Origin: Vicia villosa
Taxonomy: Eukaryota; Streptophyta; Magnoliopsida; Fabales; Fabaceae
Reading direction: 5' to 3'
DNA: 64,000 bases
NCBI RefSeq assembly: GCF_029867415.1
Contig: NW_026705574.1
Location: forward strand, 124,001 to 188,000
Of this stretch, positions 57,850 to 64,000 are shown piece by piece. The notes beneath the pieces are model-generated. The model made no database searches and was not told where the DNA came from. It was given only the letters and a program-made list of their open reading frames with translations. Made by a program: the position numbers and the translations under genes. Each line of letters starts with the position of its first letter. The first letter of the stretch is position 1.

Positions 57850-58140
57850 GGCATTCTTTGAGACTTGTTAAAGTACTCAATGTGGGGTAGTAACCTCTAG
57901 CTTGTTTCAGACTTGTAAAGTAAGAATGCCTTTAAGACTTGTGAAGTACTCAAGGCGAGGTAGTAACATCTAAATTTTCTCTTACTTGTGAAGTAAGATT
58001 GTTATTTGAGACTTGGTAAAGTACTCAAAGTGGGGGTAGTAACCTCTAGCTTGCTTCTAAATTATGAAGTAAGAATGTCCTTGAGACTTGTGAAGTACTC
58101 AAGGAGAGGTAGCAACCTCTGGCATGTTGTGGCTTATTCT
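57850..58140 (+). repeat. Four tandem 74 bp repeats
   Basis: The core 'gacttg.gaagtactcaa...gGtagtaacctctagc' recurs with GAGACTT/AAGACTT at about 57860, 57934, 58008 and 58083 (periods 74, 74, 75). Confidence 0.88.
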
Positions 58141-58888
58141 TAGGTGTTTTGTTAAATACCAGAGATATCGCTTTGTTGTGTTCTCTAATGAAGTTGTTAC
58201 TTCTCTTCCTATTTGTCTTACGATTTCCATACTCCCTTAGGATCGCTTAGTTCCATCTTGGTTAAGATGAGTGGAGATAGACCCTAGGATTGATATTCAT
58301 GCATGATAACATAGGTTGTATTTTTTTGATATATTAACTTTAGGATCACTATTGCATGACAACAAGTAGGACTGAGACCCCTTTAGCTTGTATGTTCCCT
58401 ATGTGCATATAAAGACTGAAATCTCTAATCCATAATGAAACACCTAATAATGGTTGAAACTTCATAAAGAGGGAAGAAAGGCTCCAGTCTCGCTTGTTTA
58501 AGGGAGTCACTTGAGATTATTCTCCCAACCAAAACCCAAACCAATGGCAAGTTTCATAAGGACGGTTTTTCACTAAAAAAACACACAACAAACATAAAAA
58601 ACAGAAAATAGTTGACAGAACTACGGCGCTCTGACTTCTCCATTGCACCATTGAGGTACGTGGGCACAAAGTTCAAGAAACTCTAGAGAGCATAATAATT
58701 ATTAAAAACCTGCTTATTCATGCATTTCATTTTCCTTTAGAAAATAAATAGTTAAGTAGACGCACCCTTTGATTAGAAATAACAAGAGTGGATCTTGTGG
58801 AGTACCACAGACGTGAGGGGTGCTAATACCTTCCCCTCGCGTAACCGACCTTACCCACTTCTCTGATAGCGAGGCATTTGTTCCTTGT

Positions 58889-60908
58889 TGTAATACGGTG
58901 AACTGACTTTTTATATTTAAGCAAGCAATGTTGCGGTGAGCAAGAGTCGCCACCGACTTTTATTTTATCCAATTTTTAGGAAAGGCTAAAAGAACAGAAA
59001 AAAGACCTTTTTAAAAAGATTTTGAGTTCGGGGGGTAAATTAGACAAAGGGAAGGTTTAAAGCACCCTTTGTGTCCATGATTATCCATAGGCTCTTAATT
59101 GCTTAGCTCACTTTGTTTTCAAAAATGTTTGTAATGTGTGAATAAGAAAAGATTTTGAAGAAGAACTTTAGCTTGTAAATAAGCATAGTCTTTTTGAATA
59201 GATTTGAAAAATAAGTGGGAAAAAAGATATTGAATTTTAATTGAGCAAGCAATTAAAAGTTAATTACCCTTAAATTAAAAAGTTGTTCTTTTAGCTTTTC
59301 AGGGCTATCCATACCATAAGAGGGTGGGAAGTCCTTTCATTGGATGTTGAAAGGGTTAATCTCCCTTTTCACGTGAAGCAATCTCTCTTCCCCCTTTCTC
59401 GATTCAAACAAAACCATGGAGATTTTCGTCCGATCTTGGCTTGCTAGGTTTGGAGCGATGGATGAGGGATAAGTCACGGCGGCTGTTCATCGATTGAAGG
59501 AGGTTTCGCGACGAGAAGGACAGTCGGTGGGATTACCGGTGCGGTTGTTCGTGGATTTACGGAGGGAGATTCACGGAGGTGGTCGTGTAGTGACGGCAAC
59601 GGATTTAATTCTCTTCTCCTTCCATTTATTCCTATAATTCGAACTCAAAGCATTCTCTGTTTTTATGTATTTTGTTGAATTGTTGTTGTATCGTCACTGA
59701 ATGTGAGGAAGAGAAGCTGGTTGTTCGATCCGGTTGTGCATCTGTGTTGTTTCTTGTTGGATTCTGCTGTTGGTGATTACATGTACATTGGAGTTGAATC
59801 AATTGAAGATGTCGAAGCGTCGGTGTTCGGTATAGAACGGTTTGAACGTGCTATTGTTCTTTGAAGCGGAGGCGGTAGGATCTAGGCATCAAGTTCTCGC
59901 GTGTGGTTTCCGATTTCTCTGCTCGTGTTCTTCTTTCCTTGTAAAACCAAAAAACTAACACACTAAAAAAATATGAATTGTGGTCTTTGCTTCTGCGTTT
60001 CGATCGGAAGAACAGGTGGTGGTGTCCGTGTTGTGATTGGACATCAACGTCGGGATCGTAATCAGTGTTGAGATTCCGATTGATGGCTTCACGGCCTAGT
60101 TCAGGGCAAAGTTTACGTACAATTTCCATGGTGATCCAATTTAGAATCACTGCACCCACTGCTATCGCCGCACTTGTGATTGCTCCCATTCTTTCTTGTT
60201 TCTTTCTACAAAAAAGAAAAAGAATACACGATAACAAAAGCAACAACAAAAAAAACACTTATACAAGTAATATTGATTTGGGTTTATAGTTGTTTTGATG
60301 AAAACTTGAAAAAAAGAATGTCTTTGTGGAATTGACAAGTGGCAGGATTTTATGCTGAGGTTTCTGCAGGCTTTTTGAAACAGGGTTGTTTCGACAGTAG
60401 GAGAGATGGTACGTAAAAAAGGCTTTGACTCAAATGAAAACAAAAAGTTAACTACAAAGGTGATGATCAGAAATTAGGGGTTTTGTAGAAAAGTTTTTGC
60501 ATAAGGGTTAATTGTTTGTTTTTTTTAGTCTAGGAATATGTATGTGAAGAGGGCTTAGGGTTAGAAAAGTTAGTCCCCTTTTCCACATAAGCTTTCATCA
60601 ATTTATAATGTGGTATTAGGGTTTTGTTTTTATGCGATTTTCAAGACGGGCTTCACGATCTTCCTTTTGTGCCTAACAACATTAGTAAGAGCACACAAAT
60701 AATAAAACCAAAGAATAGTAAAATGGGATCTAAACAATTTTAATTAAAAATTCAACTTATTTGAATAAAAAATTAAAATTAATAAAATCGTGCAAGGTTT
60801 AATGGAATATGGGCAAAATATGATTAATTATAAAATGGCATATGAAGTGAATGTAAAGCACCAGTCAATTAAGGATATAAGCATGAGGGCAAATTTTGGG
60901 GTATGACA
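58889..60908 (-). mobile_element. 3' LTR of the second Ogre-like element
   Basis: 2,020 bp. The first ~450 bp (plus strand) align with the start of 22340 ('caagagtcgccaccgac', 'gttcggggggtaa', 'aagcaccctttg'), and the last ~30 bp align with its end. The middle (about 59360-60870) is unrelated and contains an OEP7-like ORF in the element's own orientation. Confidence 0.82.
59851..60189 (-). CDS. OEP7-like small membrane-protein ORF inside an LTR
   Basis: A 112-residue frame starts MGAITSAAIAVGAVILNW and continues with ITMEIVRKLCPELGREAIN and DYDPDVDV. Plant chloroplast outer-envelope proteins of the OEP7/OEP14 type have the same plan: a short N-terminus, one membrane span ending in GW.(A/T).EI, a basic -K-, then an acidic DYDPD-like segment. 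These are signal-anchored in the plastid outer envelope. Here the usual Gly before Trp is Asn, and the tail after about residue 50 (a His-rich then basic region) is longer than in the family, so the end may be non-homologous LTR sequence. An in-frame ATG upstream at 60258 would add a hydrophobic stretch. I read it as a captured gene or gene fragment in the LTR; expression is unknown. Confidence 0.5.
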   Translation of the reverse strand: MGAITSAAIAVGAVILNWITMEIVRKLCPELGREAINRNLNTDYDPDVDVQSQHGHHHLFFRSKRRSKDHNSYFFSVLVFWFYKERRTRAEKSETTRENLMPRSYRLRFKEQ

Positions 60909-60930
60909 ACTGCCCCTGTTCAATCTTCTT
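60909..60930 (-). promoter_or_regulatory. Polypurine tract of the second Ogre-like element
   Basis: On the minus strand GATTGAACAGGGGCAGT abuts the LTR start, matching 26329-26345 with one change. Confidence 0.75.
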
Positions 60931-61084
60931 AAACCTGCGGATGTAGAGTGGCTTGTGTGCCTGTCAGAATCTGAAGGTGGAAGAGGATTGAACACTAGAA
61001 TACCAAGAAATTTTCCCTTGCTGATGTAGGGACCTTTTTTGGAGATGGGCTTAAGGATGCCATCTAACTTGATAAATTTGAAAG

Positions 61085-61540
61085 TCAGAATAGATCGTAC
61101 GTTAGACTGTAACTGGAAGGATATGCTTAGGATGAGTCGTACGTCAGACTGAGCCCAATGTATTGATAAGTGTCAACGTAAACCGTACGTTAGGCTATAC
61201 TTTTAGGACGATTCATACGCTAGACTTGGTCCAGTTTGCATTAAATGTCTGGAAAGTCGTATGTTAGGCTGGAGGATGGATCGTACGTTAGACCGGATCC
61301 AATTTGCATTGATAAATGTCTGGAAAAGCCGTACGTTAGGCTGAAGGATAGGTCGTACGTTAGACCGGATCCAATTTGCATTGATAAATGTCTGGAAAAG
61401 TCGTACGTTAGGCTGTATGATAGGTCGTATGATAGACCAGGTCCCCTATGTTGATAGTTGTCAGGATACACCGTACGTCAGGTTGTATCCTAGGATGAGT
61501 CGTACGTTAGACTGGATCCTTTTATTGAGAAGTGTTTGCT
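61085..61540 (-). repeat. Tandem array 1: CGTACGTTAG repeats (72 bp units)
   Basis: Clean 72 bp units start at 61256, 61328 and 61400, each with two copies of CGTACGTTAG separated by a short spacer. Less regular copies flank them on both sides. Because 72 is divisible by three, the array stays open in several frames on both strands; I do not read these as genes. Confidence 0.88.
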
Positions 61541-61549
61541 GGAGGTGGA

Positions 61550-61885
61550 TCGTGTCAGCACCGTTCGTAGTAACTGAATTAGATCTTGGAAAGATGACCG
61601 TGTCTACACCGTTCGTGATGATAAAATTAGATCTTTGAATGTTGATCGTGTCATCACCGTTCATAGTAACTAAATTAGACCTTGGAAAGATGATCGTGTC
61701 TACACCGTTCGTGATGATAGAATTAGATCTTGGAATATTAAGCGTGTCATCCTGTTCGTAGTAACTGAATTAGATCTTGGAAAGATGATTGGGTCTACAC
61801 CGTTCGTGATGATAGAATTAGATCTTTGAATGTTGATTGTGTCTAGACTGTTTGTAGTGATAGAATTAGATTCTTGGAAATAGAA
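61550..61885 (-). repeat. Tandem array 2: ~48-49 bp units
   Basis: About seven units of the form 'gtgtctacaccgttcgtgatgatagaattagatcttggaaagatgatc' start near 61551, 61600, 61648, 61696, 61743, 61791 and 61840. Two unit types alternate (gtgtcatc.../gtgtctac...), suggesting a dimeric higher-order pattern. Confidence 0.85.
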
Positions 61886-62130
61886 TACCATAACGGGTCA
61901 TACATTAGACCATATATGATAGAGGACGTAAGAACGAGTCATGCATTAGACCATATCTGACGGAAAATATCAGAATGAATCATACATTGGATCATATCTG
62001 ATGGAAGACGTCAGAATGAGTCGTACATTAGACCATATCTATTGGAGAACGCCGGAACGAGTCATACATTAGACCATATCTGACTGAGAATACCAGAACG
62101 AGTCATACATTAGACCATATCTGATAGAGA
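61886..62130 (-). repeat. Tandem array 3: ~41-48 bp units
   Basis: Five or more units with the core 'gagtcatacattagaccatatctgat' and spacer 'ggagaatgccagaac'. The core 'attagaccatat' also echoes array 1 (GTTAGACCGGAT), so the arrays may share an origin. Confidence 0.82.
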
Positions 62131-64000
62131 ATGCTTGTTTGTTAGAGTTGATAAGTTATTTGATTAAGTTTTGGTATTAGGAAAAATACTTATCAGAATG
62201 AATCTTCAGCTTGATTATATCTGAGAGGAATGCTTGTCGAGATGGAACCTGAAAACAAAGTTAGAAATATGCAATGTCACAATGTATGGTATGTATTATG
62301 TAATGAATGATTATGAATGATGTATGTATGTCAAATGTTGTCAATGACGATAGCAAATTGTAGCAGCGATGGGCGGGGAAAATAAATCCCTGGCTGTTGT
62401 GAAGAATACATAGTATAAATCTTCCATTGGGGATCTTTTGAATTCTGCTTGGGGATGAAAGAAATTTGAATGGTTGATCTTGATGTATCCTGATTAGGGA
62501 TAAGACAGATGAATAGAATCTCTGATGTTCCATCAGACTCAGCTCAATTGTGAGGGCCAGCCTTTATGGAGATGGTGGATTTAGAGAAGAGATTATTCGA
62601 AGATAGCTTCCTGAGGACTACTTTGTGGGGATATGATCTTGTGAAACCGGCTCTGTGGGAAGGTCTGGATGATTTGAATATTGCCCCCAGTGGTTATAGC
62701 AACTTCTACTCCTGGACTTGTATTGACTGGTACACGTCATTGAGTATTGGTCGAAGTGTCGAACATGCCTTGCATAGCTTTGCCCCAGCGAGTAGGGAAT
62801 TTGGAGAGATTCGCCTCGCGAGGACTTTATGAGATGTGTATTATGGATGACATGCCCCCAGTAATCATAGACTGAGGATGATGCCCCTACTAATCGAGAG
62901 GTAGCTTCAGACCCACTTGGGTGCATACCCCTGTTTGTTTGGCATTCTTGAGAGATTCTTGGACAAAGCATGTCATGCCCCCTGTATACATTGCTTCTGG
63001 AATGATCTTGTCTGTCGGGATAACAGTTAGTCATTAGTCGTATCCTGTGCAGATTCTTCCTGTTGCTAACATTTGAAATTATGTAGTAGAATATGTTTAA
63101 TAATAAATTCATGAGATACAATGCATATGTCTGTCTTGAGTTGTTTTGAAAAACATTAAAATAGGAGATGTAAAAGCGTGATATTTGTAAACGTGATGTT
63201 TGTAAAAATGAAATATCAACTCAACATTTTTGGTAAACCGTAAGGAGTCAGGATAGCTTTTTTGGCGACAGTATGCTTTTGAACTAACCATGCTTCAGTT
63301 AGGACTTTCAAGGGTTGTAACGTGGCTTGGTTCATGGATTAAGAAACAAAGGATAATGGCTCAAAGTTTATTTGTACCCATCCCAATCTTCATGATGTTC
63401 TTCGATCCTATGCTCAATTAACTTTTGCGTTTAAGTCCTAGCAGAGCTTGAAGTCGTAACATTGACATTTGATGATGGTTGAAGCACCGACAGTTTTATT
63501 TGGACAGGTAGTCGTCCTTTTTTGAAATTCTTTTTCTTTTTCCGAGGATTTGTAGTGACCTCTTTTTTGACTTTGTTGTCCCTAACTTTTGCCTGAACTG
63601 TTTATTTTGAGATTACAGTCAGCGGGATGTTTCGATTTTTTGGTAAGTCTCCTTCATAGGTTTTGACTTAACAACTTTTCTTTTTGGTGGACATTGATTG
63701 CCTGAATGAATGATTGCGGGAACCCATCATTATTTGTGTAAACTACGACTAGTATAATTGAGTTAACTGAGTAACTACCCTGCCCCGGGTTATGATCAAG
63801 GTTTTAATATCTATGAGAAAGGAAAATTCCACTTCTTAGGCTCAAAGGGGTTGACGACGGATTAACATCCTTATATCTCTGTTGTTTAGGTATTGAAACA
63901 ATGCCTGTACATCGTCAGCATAGTCCGCTCAAAAGCATACTGTGTGAGGTTGTGGTATCATTTTCGTCATCCTCCCTCAAAAGGCATACAGCTTTAGCAG
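62131..64000 (-). other. Conserved non-coding 3' region of the second Ogre-like element
   Basis: No pol motif in any frame. Long blocks match 27540-29330 of the first Ogre-like element ('ggactttcaagggttgtaacg', 'cagcgggatgtttcgattttt', 'acaatgcctgtacatcgtca'), with substitutions and small indels. The region continues beyond the window. Confidence 0.75.

Larger units (their letters stand above)
52083..58888 (+). mobile_element. Giant Tat/Ogre-type LTR, plus strand, interrupted
   Basis: Starts TGTTGCACCCCAAAATTTGCCC, the typical 5' end of Ogre-group LTRs. Near the right side it has 'gaggggtgctaataccttcccctcgcgtaaccgac', a block I associate with the 3' part of such LTRs. It spans about 6.8 kb including a 358 bp MITE. 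It holds a promoter-like zone near 54070 (TTATAGAAGGGG followed by CT-rich leader) and a 74 bp tandem array. No coding frames with recognised motifs occur. It is cut at 58888 by another element's LTR. I cannot see its internal region, so it may be a solo LTR or the left end of a larger element, and parts may be other insertions. Confidence 0.6.
58889..64000 (-). mobile_element. Second Ogre-like element, minus strand, runs off the window
   Basis: On the minus strand the LTR begins TGTCATACCCCAAAATTTGC at 60908 and ends CGTATTACA at 58889, the same termini as the element at 22340. The polypurine tract and adjoining sequence (60909-60960) and the far part (62350-64000) match 26329-26400 and 27550-29330 of that element. 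The LTR is only about 2.0 kb and most of its middle is unrelated, and the tandem arrays differ completely. It is inserted in the giant LTR at 52083. Gag and the other LTR, if present, lie beyond 64000. Confidence 0.85.

Noticed and set aside
61241..61638. Repetitive protein with Ser-Tyr-Val-Arg-Leu units on either strand
   Set aside because: The 72 bp unit length keeps frames open on both strands at once; there is no start or stop context and the units are diverging without codon bias.
61085..62130. CRISPR-like array
   Set aside because: Units are contiguous tandem repeats without unique spacers, in a plant retroelement 3' region.

Overview
This is a repeat-dense stretch of nuclear plant DNA, most likely from a large-genome legume (tribe Fabeae, such as pea, vetch, lentil or Lathyrus, is my best guess). 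The guess rests on Ogre/Tat-type Ty3/gypsy elements (LTRs that read TGTCATACCCC or TGTTGCACCCC at the 5' end, tRNA-Arg-type primer site) beside Sirevirus-type Ty1/copia elements (iMet-type primer site, CCHC gag, extra large ORF, multiplied polypurine tracts). I see no intact ordinary host gene. Almost everything is a mobile element, a gene fragment carried by one, or a pseudogene.

Layout. 1-1322: minus-strand Sirevirus-type LTR joined to a piece of its extra ORF. 2227-2965: an LPAT2-like exon beside a Helitron helicase relic. 3639-5787 and 16603-18051: two diverged, broken B3-domain genes on the minus strand. 6364-15588: a complete, very young LTR element split between them, with a perfect TATAG target duplication, an intact gag and an intact 913-residue second ORF, but almost no pol. 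18408-20840: the DNA and RNA polymerase genes of a mitochondrial linear plasmid, now decayed in the nucleus.

20845-43200: a decayed Sirevirus-like copia pol, cut in its RT domain by a 19.5 kb insertion at 22340-41862. The insertion is a minus-strand Ogre-like element with gag but no pol. One of its LTRs was then hit by a 5.8 kb Helitron (34977-40774) carrying half of a pectin methylesterase gene, and the Helitron contains a Tourist-like MITE (39627-39940). This is four nested levels with readable ends.

45558-51146: a coding-poor LTR element (LARD-like) with a duplicated PBS/LTR segment. 52083-58888: a giant plus-strand Tat-type LTR containing a MITE. 58889-64000: a second Ogre-like minus-strand element that runs off the window; its LTR holds an OEP7-like membrane-protein ORF, and its 3' region has tandem arrays unlike those of its relative at 22340.

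How it fits together: two unrelated superfamilies (copia/Sirevirus and gypsy/Ogre) each show the same reduced plan, with gag kept and pol lost, so both would need enzymes supplied in trans. Several elements also carry host fragments (LPAT2, PME, OEP7-like).
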